NCBI GenBank assembly: GCA_019510185.1
Contig: JAEKKV010000025.1
Span: 1 to 62,490, forward strand
Length of the DNA: 62,490 nucleotides
Direction of reading: 5' to 3'
Origin: Verrucomicrobiota bacterium
GTDB lineage: Bacteria > Verrucomicrobiota > Verrucomicrobiia > Opitutales > Opitutaceae
This document shows, one piece after another, positions 36,754-46,797 of this stretch. The position numbers and the translations under genes are program-made. Under the pieces are notes generated by a model. That model was not told the DNA's origin and did no database searches. It worked only from the letters and a program-made list of their open reading frames with translations. Position 1 is the first letter of the stretch, and the number at the start of each line of letters is the position of its first letter.

Positions 36754-37638
36754 TCAGAATAGAAGCTCCGGCTGCTCGTACCGTGCCCGGGCCTCAACGA
36801 GACTGGATTTCATTTCCATGATTTCCAAGAGGCCGAACAGTTCCGCCGGTTTGGCATCCGTCAGCATCGTCGGCACTGTCGGTAATGAGAGATCAAGCGT
36901 CGTCAGCTTGAGGTTGCGGCGCAGGTGATCGGCGCCGCTTCGAACTGCCTCCTGAAAACGCTCCGGCTTTAATTCATTCGCATGGGCGATGACTCCCTCG
37001 ATGTCACCAAACTGCTGCAGCCATTTGACCGCGGTTTTAGGGCCGACGCCGGCAATGCCAGGAATGTTATCGGAGGCATCCCCCACCAGCGCCAGGTAAG
37101 CGGCGATTTGCCCGGGCGGGACGCCGAATTTTTCCAGCACGCCGGCGTGATCCATGAGGCGCCAACCCAGCTTGGGATTGGCCGATGGCGGCGGCAGAAG
37201 GATCTTGATGCGTTCGCCCACGATCTGGGCGAAATCTTTGTCTGCGCTCACGACGATGACCTCATGACCCTCCTTGGCCAGAGCCACGGCTTGGGAGGCC
37301 AGCAAGTCGTCGCTTTCGACGCCATCCTGCTCGATCCCCACAAAACCCATCGCCCTCGTCAACGCCTTGAGGGGCTCGATCTGTTTTTGCAGCGCCTCGG
37401 GCATTTCTTCGCGATGGGCCTTGTATTCCGGATGCAAAGCCAGGCGATCTTGGGCTCCGCCCAAATCAAAAAAAACGAGAGTCGCATATGGCTTCTCCTG
37501 ATCGGCCAGCCGCCACAACGATTTGACCCAACCATGCAGTGCGTTGGTGGGAAAACCATCCGCGCGCGTGAGCTCGGGCACCGCAAAAAAACAGCGGTAG
37601 GCCAGATTGAAACCGTCGATGAGAAGCCATTTCGCCAT
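36754..37638 (-). CDS. 5'-3' exonuclease (PolA N-terminal / flap nuclease type)
   Basis: The 294-residue protein is a stand-alone version of the 5' nuclease domain of DNA polymerase I. It starts MAKWLLIDGFNLAYRCFFAV, with EQDGVESDDLLAS and VVSADKDFAQIV supplying metal-binding Asp and Glu, and the helix-hairpin-helix region LVGDASDNIPGIAGVGPKTA (about 178-197). It would remove RNA primers or flaps and could complement a PolI lacking this domain. The ATG at 37638 is chosen by the family N-terminus. It is separated from the secretin operon by a terminator. Confidence 0.9.
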   Translation of the reverse strand: MAKWLLIDGFNLAYRCFFAVPELTRADGFPTNALHGWVKSLWRLADQEKPYATLVFFDLGGAQDRLALHPEYKAHREEMPEALQKQIEPLKALTRAMGFVGIEQDGVESDDLLASQAVALAKEGHEVIVVSADKDFAQIVGERIKILLPPPSANPKLGWRLMDHAGVLEKFGVPPGQIAAYLALVGDASDNIPGIAGVGPKTAVKWLQQFGDIEGVIAHANELKPERFQEAVRSGADHLRRNLKLTTLDLSLPTVPTMLTDAKPAELFGLLEIMEMKSSLVEARARYEQPELLF

Positions 37639-37696
37639 GGGTCGAAAATCAAAGGCCGCTCCCGTGCTTGGCAAACGCCAAACCGGCGAGCCTGAA

Positions 37697-37732
37697 ACAA
37701 AAAGCGCCGTCACCCGGCAAGGGTGACGGCGC
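37697..37732 (-). terminator. Intrinsic terminator of the secretin locus
   Basis: GCGCCGTCACCC (37704-37715) and GGGTGACGGCGC (37721-37732) form a 12-bp stem with a 5-nt loop; the A-run before it reads as TTTTTGTT on the minus strand. It follows the secretin stop by 28 bp. Confidence 0.88.
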
Positions 37733-37759
37733 GAAGGAATGCGCGTGATCCGATATCGC

Positions 37760-40519
37760 TTACTTCGTACGAACGCGGGACTCGGCGCTGCCCGGCGTCA
37801 CGATGGTCGGATTTTGGAACATCGAGCTGGGAGCCACGCTCTTGAGCTGCTGCTTCTTGGGCGAGCCGCCGGGGCTGACAAGATTGGCGGTCACAAAGAT
37901 GAGCAGATTGCGCTTCTGCGAAGTTTCACCCTTCGAGCGGAAGGCGCGGCCGATGAAAGGAATGTCGCCCAAAATCGGAACCTTGTCGCTGGTCTTCTTG
38001 ATTTCTTCGCGGGTGAGGCCGCCCATAACCAGCGTGGCACCATCCCACACCGTGACCTTGGTGGTGACCTCGCGGGTCGAGAAGATCGGCTGGAAGAAGC
38101 CCGACGGAACCGTGACCGTCGTGTTGCCGGAGATGGCCACACTGGTACCGCCGTATTCAACGAAGCCTTCGAACTCGGTAACCTTGGGATTCAGATCCAG
38201 ACTGATGCTGTAATCATCCTCTTCCACCGTGGGGGTGACCTTGAGCTCGACGCCCACATTGCGCATCGTGAACTCCTGAGGCGTTCCCGCCGTGATGGTC
38301 ACGCCAGCCGCGCCACCACCGTTGGCGCCGGTACCCACCTGGCTCTGAACCTCGCCGTAGCTCTGCGGATAGCGCATTTCCTGGGCGATCACGATATTGG
38401 CCGGATTTCCCGACAGGACCGTGACCTTGGGGGCGCTCAAGAGATCGGAACCCGATTTCTGCGAAAGTGCGCGAATGGTGGCCTTCACATCAAATCCCCC
38501 GATCAAGCCAGTGATAACCGCGAGATCGTTGGTTGCGTTCAGGAAGCTGCCGCTGGTGGAAGTCCCATTGGCCAAATAGGCACCACCGGGGATCGAGGGC
38601 GCATTATCGGTGATGGGCGTGGGGGTGATGATGCCGCTGTCGCTTTGCTGCGAAATAAGGCCACTGGCCGAGGTCGATGAATTAGTAAGAGCACCCGCCA
38701 GCGAACGATTGGCCGTGGTGTAGTTCTGAGTAGAGGCACCGGTTGTCCGGGCCGCCTGCCAGTTTACGCCCAGCTCGTCGAGAGCGCCTTCCTGGACATC
38801 CATGAACTTGGCCTCAATCTCGACCTGACGGACGTCGTTGTAGCGGTTCAGGATATTGCGAATACGCTCAATATTGCGCGTGGTCTGGGTGACAATGATG
38901 GCAGCACCATCATAAGCCAAACTGGACTTGGGAGTGCCATCGAAGTCCACACCCGCCTGCTGAAGGAATGCCCGCAAGGACTGGGCCTCGCCACCGGTGG
39001 CGCCACCACCGCCGGCCGGAGCGGCCGCGGCGGGGGCAAAAGGATCGGCTGCGGCAGCCGGAGTCGCGCTCGCGGCGGCACCGCTGACACCCGTCATGCG
39101 GATCACGGTGGACCGGGTGACCGGGAAGAACGCGGTATCAAGCGAGGATGTCTCGCCACCGGGACGCACCACGATGGCGTCGGCCTGAACCTCGTACTGG
39201 TAGCCGGTCGCATCGGTGATGAAATCGAGGATGCGCTTGAGCGAAAGATTGCGAAGCGTGATGCTCACGCTGGGATTCTTGTTGCTCGGGTCGATCAAAA
39301 CGATGTTCACGCCCTTGGCTCCCTCGCTCTTGTCATATTCCTCGGAAATGGCGGTGAGTGTGCTCACCACTTTGCTCAGCTCGACACCGTTGAAATTGAC
39401 GCTCGGGATCTGAATGCTGTTGAGCTTTTGAGCCAGCGGAGTGCTGGGGCCGGTGACGACGTCCTTGCCGCCACGATCTATGTAAACGCCCGGCCGCTGC
39501 CAAGAGTTGGCCACTTCTTCGATCAGCTGGGCATGGGTCTTTTCACGATTCAGCGTGCCAATGGCGGATTTCTCCCTGGCGATGCGGGTCAGGAAGCTCT
39601 TGGCCTCGGGATTGCTGGGATCGATGGACTCGACCAAGCGGAAGGTTTCCTGCGCTCCGTCGACATCGGAGGCCAGATACTGGCTGCGGCCCTTGGCGGC
39701 AAGTTTGGCGATCTCCTTTTGGTCGGTGATGAACTTGGGACTAACTTTCTCGATCGGCTGCATCGGCGGATTCAGCTCCACCCGATCGATCGACTTGGAC
39801 ACTTTTTGAACCTTCTTGCTGTCCGGCGACGCCTGCGCGTAAGCCTCGAGCGCGGTGCGCGCGCCCTCGGTGTCGCCTTGCTTGAGAAGATACTGGGCCT
39901 TTTCCAAGAGAAGACCGTTCTTCTCAGCCTCGAGATCGGCGATCACGTCCTTGGTGGCGGGATTGGACGGGAGCGACTTAATGGCTCCGTCGAGGGTGGC
40001 CGCGGCGTCGTCAAAACGACCGTCCTTGGCCAGACTGCGGGCTTCGGAACGTTTGGTGCGGGCTGCGGAAACCAGATCTTTGATGCGCTGGTCTTCCTGC
40101 TTCACGAGGGCGTCGGCTTGCAACGTGGCCTCGTCCACGGGAGTTTGGGCAACCTTGGAATCGCCCGGCTTCGGCAGGCTGACTTCGATCGGCTCACTGG
40201 CGGCGGGCGCAGAAACGGCGGCGGGCGCGGCCTCCGCAACCGGGGCTCCGTTCGCACGCGCGGCAATGGCCGCGTTCACTCCGTTCAACAAACGCTGGAC
40301 CGTGGCATCGTTGGGGGCGAGGGCGAGCAGCTCTTCAAGGTTTTTCTTCGCGGCATCCAGATCACCGCTGTCGCGCGAACGAAGCGCGTCGGCCATGAGA
40401 CGAATCTTGGTCTCGGTCTGACTTTGCGCCAGCAGACGCCCTGCGGGAAGGACGAGCGCCAGGAGTGCCGGCGCGACCAGCAGGACAACGAGCGATTTAG
40501 GTATCTTGATCTTTTTCAT
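37760..40519 (-). CDS. pilQ: Secretin (PilQ/GspD superfamily), Amuc_1098-like
   Basis: The 919-residue protein has a signal peptide (1-31, ending RLLAQ), a long helical/TPR-like N-terminal half (about 35-330) with Pro/Ala linker, an N-domain with NRYNDVRQVEIEAKFMDVQE (about 565-585), and a C-terminal secretin core with VTVWDGATLVMGGL, VPILGDIPFIGRAFR and RNLLIFVTANLVSP. It should form an outer-membrane ring for a pilus or secretion system. Members with such N-terminal repeats occur in Verrucomicrobiota. It is the last gene of the five-gene locus; no pilus ATPase or PilC is nearby. Confidence 0.88.
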   Translation of the reverse strand: MKKIKIPKSLVVLLVAPALLALVLPAGRLLAQSQTETKIRLMADALRSRDSGDLDAAKKNLEELLALAPNDATVQRLLNGVNAAIAARANGAPVAEAAPAAVSAPAASEPIEVSLPKPGDSKVAQTPVDEATLQADALVKQEDQRIKDLVSAARTKRSEARSLAKDGRFDDAAATLDGAIKSLPSNPATKDVIADLEAEKNGLLLEKAQYLLKQGDTEGARTALEAYAQASPDSKKVQKVSKSIDRVELNPPMQPIEKVSPKFITDQKEIAKLAAKGRSQYLASDVDGAQETFRLVESIDPSNPEAKSFLTRIAREKSAIGTLNREKTHAQLIEEVANSWQRPGVYIDRGGKDVVTGPSTPLAQKLNSIQIPSVNFNGVELSKVVSTLTAISEEYDKSEGAKGVNIVLIDPSNKNPSVSITLRNLSLKRILDFITDATGYQYEVQADAIVVRPGGETSSLDTAFFPVTRSTVIRMTGVSGAAASATPAAAADPFAPAAAAPAGGGGATGGEAQSLRAFLQQAGVDFDGTPKSSLAYDGAAIIVTQTTRNIERIRNILNRYNDVRQVEIEAKFMDVQEGALDELGVNWQAARTTGASTQNYTTANRSLAGALTNSSTSASGLISQQSDSGIITPTPITDNAPSIPGGAYLANGTSTSGSFLNATNDLAVITGLIGGFDVKATIRALSQKSGSDLLSAPKVTVLSGNPANIVIAQEMRYPQSYGEVQSQVGTGANGGGAAGVTITAGTPQEFTMRNVGVELKVTPTVEEDDYSISLDLNPKVTEFEGFVEYGGTSVAISGNTTVTVPSGFFQPIFSTREVTTKVTVWDGATLVMGGLTREEIKKTSDKVPILGDIPFIGRAFRSKGETSQKRNLLIFVTANLVSPGGSPKKQQLKSVAPSSMFQNPTIVTPGSAESRVRTK

Positions 40520-40587
40520 TTAGGGGATGCTCTTCTGGTGTGAATCTAGGAGGGGATAGGGGGATACTTTGGACTGGAAAAAAGAAT

Positions 40588-41505
40588 TCAGGGAAAGGCG
40601 GGCGCAGGGAAAGTCGAGACCGCTTCTGTCTTTGCCGATTTGTCGCCTTTGACCGGCTCCACCGCAGGTGTCGCGGCGGCTTGGGGAATGAGCGTCTTGG
40701 CAAGGGGCTCCTTCAAATCCGGGGAGCTCTTGACGATCTCAGCCGAGGGAGGATCGGCCTGAACGCTTTTCACGGTGTATTCAACGGTGCCCACAGTGAA
40801 ACTCGTGCCGGCCTTTTGCTCGAACGGCTTTTCCACGTCCGTCGCCTTCAGGATCGCGATAGGCGAGCCCTTGATGCGGCGAATCTTATTCGTCAGCACC
40901 ACTTCATCGCCGGTTTTGTCGTCCACCACCACGGCGGTGGCGACGGTGTCGTAAATCGGCATGCTCTCCTTCGACTCAATCCGGTTCCGCTTCACGTCAA
41001 AGCTGCGGATGGTGAGACCCAAAGCGGGAAGTTTTTTGCCGGCGCGGGCCAGGAAAGTGTCGCCGGTCACGGTATTTTCGAAGGTGCCGCGGTAATCGCC
41101 CGCGGTGCCCACATAGCCAACCAGCTGGAGACGGAAAACGTCCTGCTTGACCTGGACCAGCTCCAAACCGAAAGGCGGCTCTTTGGAGGCCTCCGTCTTG
41201 GGAGAGATGGGCGGCGTGACGCTGAACTCCTGCGTCGCCGCGTTGTAATAAATCTCGGGCGGCGTGAAAACATCATAGATCCACTCGGGTCCGCGTGTCT
41301 GCGGCGGCGGCGAGGGCCAGGTCTTGGTGCTGACCTGGGGAGCGTCGATGCCGGCGGGCACATAAACGCTGTTGGCCCCGCGCGGTGCGGGGATTTGGCG
41401 GAGGGACGCCAGTTTGGATTGTTGCAGAGCCACCCAGCCCGCGGCGGCCAGGAGGACCAGCAGCGCGAAACCAAAGAGGACTTTGTCTTGAGATTTGGCG
41501 ACCAT
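40588..41505 (-). CDS. Pilus-locus periplasmic protein, Amuc_1099-like position
   Basis: The 305-residue protein has one membrane anchor (about 9-27, VLFGFALLVLLAAAGWVAL) and a beta-rich periplasmic part. It lies between the Amuc_1100-like gene (1-bp gap) and the secretin, as Amuc_1099 does in Akkermansia; the assignment rests on position and topology, not on recognised sequence. Such proteins may act like PilP, connecting the inner-membrane platform to the secretin. It ends in a Pro/Ala/Lys-rich tail. The ATG at 41505 starts just before the anchor. Confidence 0.6.
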   Translation of the reverse strand: MVAKSQDKVLFGFALLVLLAAAGWVALQQSKLASLRQIPAPRGANSVYVPAGIDAPQVSTKTWPSPPPQTRGPEWIYDVFTPPEIYYNAATQEFSVTPPISPKTEASKEPPFGLELVQVKQDVFRLQLVGYVGTAGDYRGTFENTVTGDTFLARAGKKLPALGLTIRSFDVKRNRIESKESMPIYDTVATAVVVDDKTGDEVVLTNKIRRIKGSPIAILKATDVEKPFEQKAGTSFTVGTVEYTVKSVQADPPSAEIVKSSPDLKEPLAKTLIPQAAATPAVEPVKGDKSAKTEAVSTFPAPAFP

Positions 41506-41506
41506 A

Positions 41507-42505
41507 TCAGGAAGTCGGGGTGGCTTCAGTCGTGGTTGCGGATACAAGATCGATCAGCTCGACCGTAACCGTAAATTTGGAAAGGACTTTTTCGACGAGC
41601 GGCTTGGAGGGAGCCGGTTCGGAGGCGGCGGGTGCGGGAGCACCGCCGAAGAGGGCTCCCAGCGAGCCGGAATCGGGAGCGGCCTGAGCGCCGCCTGCCG
41701 TGGACGCGACGGAGGGCTCCACCTCGACACTGCGCACCACGAGCGGTAACTCGAAAGTCGCGAGTTTGTTCAGGAAGTTGCGCAATGACTCGGTGTCGCC
41801 GATGAAATTCAGACGAAACGCGTTGGCGGCGACAAAGCCCGGCACCCGGGCCGAGATGCGGGGATCGATATCGAACAGATCCGAGTCCGGGCCGGTCGTA
41901 CCGTGCTGGGCCGGGGCCTGGCCGGCGGCTTGGGCAGCCTCCTGCGCTTTCGTGAGCGGCTGCTCACGTTGCAGGAAACCCAGCTCGCGTGGATGCGCGT
42001 CGAATAACGCCTCCAGAAGATATTCGGCCACCTGGCGCTGGCGAAACACCAAGGGGATCAGCTCCCGGTCCGGCCCGGCGCTGGCATAGGCGGAAAAACC
42101 GAAGCGTTCGTCGGCCTTGAGCTTGACGCCGGCCTGCTGGGCTTTTTCGCGGGTCTTCTCCACGAAGTTCGCCAGGTCGAAGAAAATATCGGTGGGCTCG
42201 GCCGGCACCTTGGCGTTGCGCATCTTCTCGGCGGTCGGCCCGCGGCCCTTGAGCTCCTCGCGCATGGTGGCAAGGGCGACTTCGGTGCGGTGGAGATCCG
42301 CCTCCACCGCCGCCTTGTTTTCATCGCTGGGAAAGGGATTGACCGATTGAAGCGCGACGAGCTCGGCGCGCTTCTTGTTCAGCACGGCGGCGCTTTTCTT
42401 AGAAGCGACGGTGCGATCGTAGATGCACCACGCTTCGCCTGCGACCACAAGGCCCAGGGCGATGAGAATGGAGCTAAAAATGGGGTGTGACTTGAAACTG
42501 GCCAT
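41507..42505 (-). CDS. Amuc_1100-like (PilO-type) membrane protein
   Basis: The 332-residue protein begins MASFKSHPIFSSILIALGLV with an N-terminal membrane anchor (about 8-25), then a coiled region, then two alpha/beta ferredoxin-like halves. Stretches such as FGFSAYASAGP (about 134-144) and FIGDTESLRNFLNKLATFEL (about 231-250) resemble LGFQVYSTQAP and FQGDRESVLKAMNAITG of Akkermansia Amuc_1100, recalled from memory, and a Pro/Ala-rich linker precedes the end in both. The family resembles PilO. It sits after the PilM-like gene by 14 bp and before the next by 1 bp, so the complex is made from one transcript. Confidence 0.72.
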   Translation of the reverse strand: MASFKSHPIFSSILIALGLVVAGEAWCIYDRTVASKKSAAVLNKKRAELVALQSVNPFPSDENKAAVEADLHRTEVALATMREELKGRGPTAEKMRNAKVPAEPTDIFFDLANFVEKTREKAQQAGVKLKADERFGFSAYASAGPDRELIPLVFRQRQVAEYLLEALFDAHPRELGFLQREQPLTKAQEAAQAAGQAPAQHGTTGPDSDLFDIDPRISARVPGFVAANAFRLNFIGDTESLRNFLNKLATFELPLVVRSVEVEPSVASTAGGAQAAPDSGSLGALFGGAPAPAASEPAPSKPLVEKVLSKFTVTVELIDLVSATTTEATPTS

Positions 42506-42519
42506 GGGGGAAGTCGGGG

Positions 42520-44226
42520 TCAGAGCGGTTTCAGGGGGTTGACGACAAGGATGAAGTCAAAGCCAAGAATGCCGGGCTGGTTGGGGTTGAAATTTTCCTT
42601 CTCGACCGAGGAGATGAATTGCGAGCCGGCGAAACTCGCCAGCAGGGACTTCACACGATTATAGGAGTCCTCGCTCACCTTCGACACCGGATGATTCTTG
42701 TCGAGCAGACGACCGCTGACATTCAGGCGCAGGATCGGGACGGGCGCGCCGGTCTGGGCGACGGCGGGGCCGCCAAAAGCTCCGGCCGCGGGAGCGGCGG
42801 AAGCCGTGTCGGTGGAGGAGGGACGCAGCACCTGCAACTTTTCCAGCCAGACGTCTTCGACCTTCACCAGACGCTCCTGGAGATCGGTGAAGAAATTGAT
42901 CCAGTTCGACTTCGACTCGACCAGACTCTGGATGGCGGTGACCTCTTTCTTGATCGCCTCAATTTTTTCCAGATTCGCGGTGTCCGCAGTCTTCAAGGCA
43001 CGCAGGGGTTGCAGCTTCGCTTCGACCACCTGCGCCTGCTGGGCGGCGACGACGGCGCGCTGATTGAGCTGCCAGATCGGCAAGGCCAGGGAGAGAGCGA
43101 CCAAGGCCGCGGCGCCGATGTAGAAAGGCTGTTCCCGGCGAAAGGCGATGGACTGCGTAATGGACGGAGGCAGCAGCGTGAACGCCGATTCCTCCTGCGA
43201 GAGCGGAACGGCCAGACCGACGAGATCGGCGAGCACCGCGGAATAGGCGCGCGCATCTTGAGCCGAAGGCCCCACGTCGACGTTGCGCAGCGGATCGAGG
43301 CGCTCGACGGCAATCTTGAGTTTCTCCGCCAAGGCCGGAACCAGATCCGGCACCAACGAGCCGCCGCCGGTGACATACACGCACACCGGCTGTTCGGCGC
43401 CGCTCTGCCGGCGGTAATTGACCGTGGAGCGGGTGATTTCGAGATGCAGACGGGCCGCGAAAGAATGCGAGGCGCTCAGCACAGCCGCGCGACCGGGGGA
43501 GGCCTCGGGCAGGTCACTGTGTCCGCCCAGCACCTGCAGCTTCAACGACTCGGCATGGGCGAAATCCTGCTTGATCTCGTCGGCGACCGCCTGGGTGACG
43601 CTGTTGCCCGCGAGATTGATGGTGCGGACGAAGAAGCGGTTGTTGTTAACGAAAAGAAGATTGGTCGAACGCGCGCCGATGTTGACGACCAGCACGCCGT
43701 CGGTGACCTCGGGGTAGTTATATTTGAAGGAGCGATACAGCGCGAGAGCCGAGGGTGAAACGGCTTCGGCGGCGATGCCCGCCCCGCGCACGGAGCGGCA
43801 CAGGTCCTCCATCACATCGAGCTTCACCGCGGCGAGCATGACCTCGAGGTCGAGGCCATCGTCACTCACCACGAGGTCATCCCAGACGACTTCCCCCAGC
43901 GGGTAAGGGATGTTTTGCTGGGCCTCGAACTGAATGACCTTTTCCCGCTTCGTCTTGTCGACTGCGGGAGTCTTGATGAATTTGGTCAGCGTGAGATGAC
44001 CCGGCACGCAGAGAATCGCCGGGCCCGATACGCCGGCGCGCTTGGCCGCAGGGGCCAGTGACTGGGATACCAGTTCACTCCATTGCGCCTCCAAGGCGGC
44101 ATCGGGATTGAAAGATTCCAAGGCAAACTGCTCGAGCACGAGCCGGCCGGTTTTGGCGGAAGCAAATACGCCACAAGCGACATGACCGGCGCCGCTGTCT
44201 ACAGCAAGAACGCGGGAAGAAGACAT
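42520..44226 (-). CDS. pilM: PilM-PilN fusion protein, type IV pilus-like inner-membrane platform
   Basis: The 568-residue protein has a cytoplasmic actin/FtsA-fold N-terminal half (1-345): VLAVDSGAGHVACGVF, FIKTPAVDKTKREKVIQFEA, VVNIGARSTNLLFVNNNRFF and YVTGGGSLVPDLVPALAEK, the PilM phosphate and adenosine motifs. A membrane helix (about 366-388, IGAAALVALSLALPIW) and a PilN-like coiled, periplasmic part follow. Most bacteria have PilM and PilN as separate genes; here one chain spans the membrane. The order after it, Amuc_1100-like then secretin, matches Akkermansia Amuc_1101-1098. It is 70 bp after the first gene of the locus. Confidence 0.85.
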   Translation of the reverse strand: MSSSRVLAVDSGAGHVACGVFASAKTGRLVLEQFALESFNPDAALEAQWSELVSQSLAPAAKRAGVSGPAILCVPGHLTLTKFIKTPAVDKTKREKVIQFEAQQNIPYPLGEVVWDDLVVSDDGLDLEVMLAAVKLDVMEDLCRSVRGAGIAAEAVSPSALALYRSFKYNYPEVTDGVLVVNIGARSTNLLFVNNNRFFVRTINLAGNSVTQAVADEIKQDFAHAESLKLQVLGGHSDLPEASPGRAAVLSASHSFAARLHLEITRSTVNYRRQSGAEQPVCVYVTGGGSLVPDLVPALAEKLKIAVERLDPLRNVDVGPSAQDARAYSAVLADLVGLAVPLSQEESAFTLLPPSITQSIAFRREQPFYIGAAALVALSLALPIWQLNQRAVVAAQQAQVVEAKLQPLRALKTADTANLEKIEAIKKEVTAIQSLVESKSNWINFFTDLQERLVKVEDVWLEKLQVLRPSSTDTASAAPAAGAFGGPAVAQTGAPVPILRLNVSGRLLDKNHPVSKVSEDSYNRVKSLLASFAGSQFISSVEKENFNPNQPGILGFDFILVVNPLKPL

Positions 44227-44296
44227 AGGGAGGGGGTAAGGGATGAGTCGATTTCAGAAGCGCACAGGACGGGCAAGCTGAATTTATGCCATCAGC

Positions 44297-44914
44297 TCAA
44301 TGCGCGTTTTCGAGGCGGACAAAAGAAGGAGAGGGACGCGAAGAATCGTAAGCGAAGAAAGTAAGGTACTGCGGCAGCAGAATGCCGTCGTTGGCGGCGG
44401 CCTCCGAGGAAATCTTGGAACGGAAGCCCTCCAGCGCCGCGGGAGAAGGCAATGAGGCGGAGACGTCGCTCTTGACGGTCGGGAGCGCCTTCCCACCCAC
44501 ACTCAGTTCGACGAAGTAATATTTGGCGCTGAGATCGCCGCGGAGCATGTCGCGTTTGGCGATCTCGGGCGGCAGATAAAACCGCACCTCGGCCTTGCCG
44601 TTTTCCAGCGCGACCAATTCGGCCGACGCACGGTAGAAATTCATCTGCTTCTTCCCGGCCGAAGCTTCGGTGCAGAGATTCAAGGTCACCTTGACCCGGT
44701 CGGTGAACTTGCCGCCGTCGGAGGGAAGTTTGGTGGTGAGCTCGATGACGCCCTCATACCACATCACTTGGCTATTCGGCTGGCGAACGTTGCCGAATTT
44801 CACACCGGAAACTTCGACTTCGGCCGGAGCGGCGGTTTGACCAAAAGCAGGAAGTGCGGCCGCAACGGCCAGCACACCCGCCCATAACAGGGGGCGACAA
44901 ATGGAGGGGTTCAT
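44297..44914 (-). CDS. Secreted protein, Amuc_1102-like
   Basis: The 205-residue protein starts MNPSICRPLLWAGVLAVAAA, a signal peptide cut after about FGQ (26), then a beta-rich mature domain with VMWYEGVIELTTK, VKVTLNLCTEA and RFYLPPEIAKRDMLRGDLSA, consistent with an immunoglobulin-like fold. It is the first gene of the secretin locus, as Amuc_1102 is in Akkermansia; the identity is from position and size, with weak sequence support. It could be a secreted or pilus-associated subunit. An upstream ATG (44935) is a possible start. Confidence 0.6.
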   Translation of the reverse strand: MNPSICRPLLWAGVLAVAAALPAFGQTAAPAEVEVSGVKFGNVRQPNSQVMWYEGVIELTTKLPSDGGKFTDRVKVTLNLCTEASAGKKQMNFYRASAELVALENGKAEVRFYLPPEIAKRDMLRGDLSAKYYFVELSVGGKALPTVKSDVSASLPSPAALEGFRSKISSEAAANDGILLPQYLTFFAYDSSRPSPSFVRLENAH

Positions 44915-45015
44915 ACGGGATAGCTGCAAAATCATTGTGCAATGACTTCTCTCCGTCACGCTCAAAGTCCGTCGAAGCCGTAATATTTTTCGTCGGCCGG
45001 CTTCGGATCCCCATT

Positions 45016-45594
45016 ATGCCACCTTGTTTCGCCTATAAGATCGCTGTACTTGTATTCATAGAAAATGACATGGGCGAGCATTTGCTTTTGCTGCGCGCCA
45101 AACCGCCCAATCTGGGTTCCTGGAGCCCGCCCGGGGGGAAGCTTGAAACCGGCATCGGGGAATCTCCTTTTGAGTGCGCCGTGCGCGAAACGCGCGAGGA
45201 AACCGGCCTCCTCATCACCCCGGCCGACCTGCATCTTTTCGCCATGATCGCGGAAAAGGCCTACGAGGGCAGCGCGCACTGGCTGCTCTTTCTTTTCAAA
45301 TGCCGCCGCCCCCTCGCCGCGTTGCCGCCGGCGATGGACGAGGGACGTTTCGGCTTCTTTTCCCGGGAGGCCATCGAGTCCCTGCCGCTGCCGGAAACCG
45401 ACCGTACGGCGTTGTGGCCGATTTACGACCGCTACCATGATCGCTTCGTGGCTTTGCGTGCGGACTGTGAACCGGGCCGGCCTTTGCGCATCGAGGTGGA
45501 ACAGATTACGCCCGCCGGGGACATTTCAGAGCAATCCTGCGCGGACCAAACCGCGCGTGCGGATTCAAATCCCGCCAGCCGAGTAAACACTTGA
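45016..45594 (+). CDS. Nudix hydrolase
   Basis: The 192-residue protein starts MPPCFAYKIAVLVFIENDMG. The Nudix box is complete: GKLETGIGESPFECAVRETR then EETGL (about 42-66), with the REXXEE glutamates that bind Mg2+. The family hydrolyses nucleoside diphosphates linked to another group, such as 8-oxo-dGTP; substrate is unknown. The last 45 residues, after the fold, are low in conservation and may be disordered. The frame open upstream to 44854 overlaps the signal-peptide region of the divergent gene and is rejected. Confidence 0.85.
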   Translation: MPPCFAYKIAVLVFIENDMGEHLLLLRAKPPNLGSWSPPGGKLETGIGESPFECAVRETREETGLLITPADLHLFAMIAEKAYEGSAHWLLFLFKCRRPLAALPPAMDEGRFGFFSREAIESLPLPETDRTALWPIYDRYHDRFVALRADCEPGRPLRIEVEQITPAGDISEQSCADQTARADSNPASRVNT

Positions 45595-45648
45595 TTTCTT
45601 AAGCATCTGAAGAAGACTTCGTTTTTTAACACTCAAAACGCCTTTCCC

Positions 45649-46749
<1,101 letters not shown>

Positions 46750-46797
46750 ACCGCGCGCCGAGAGTCTCTCATTTCCAATCTCAGATCCCACACTTCC

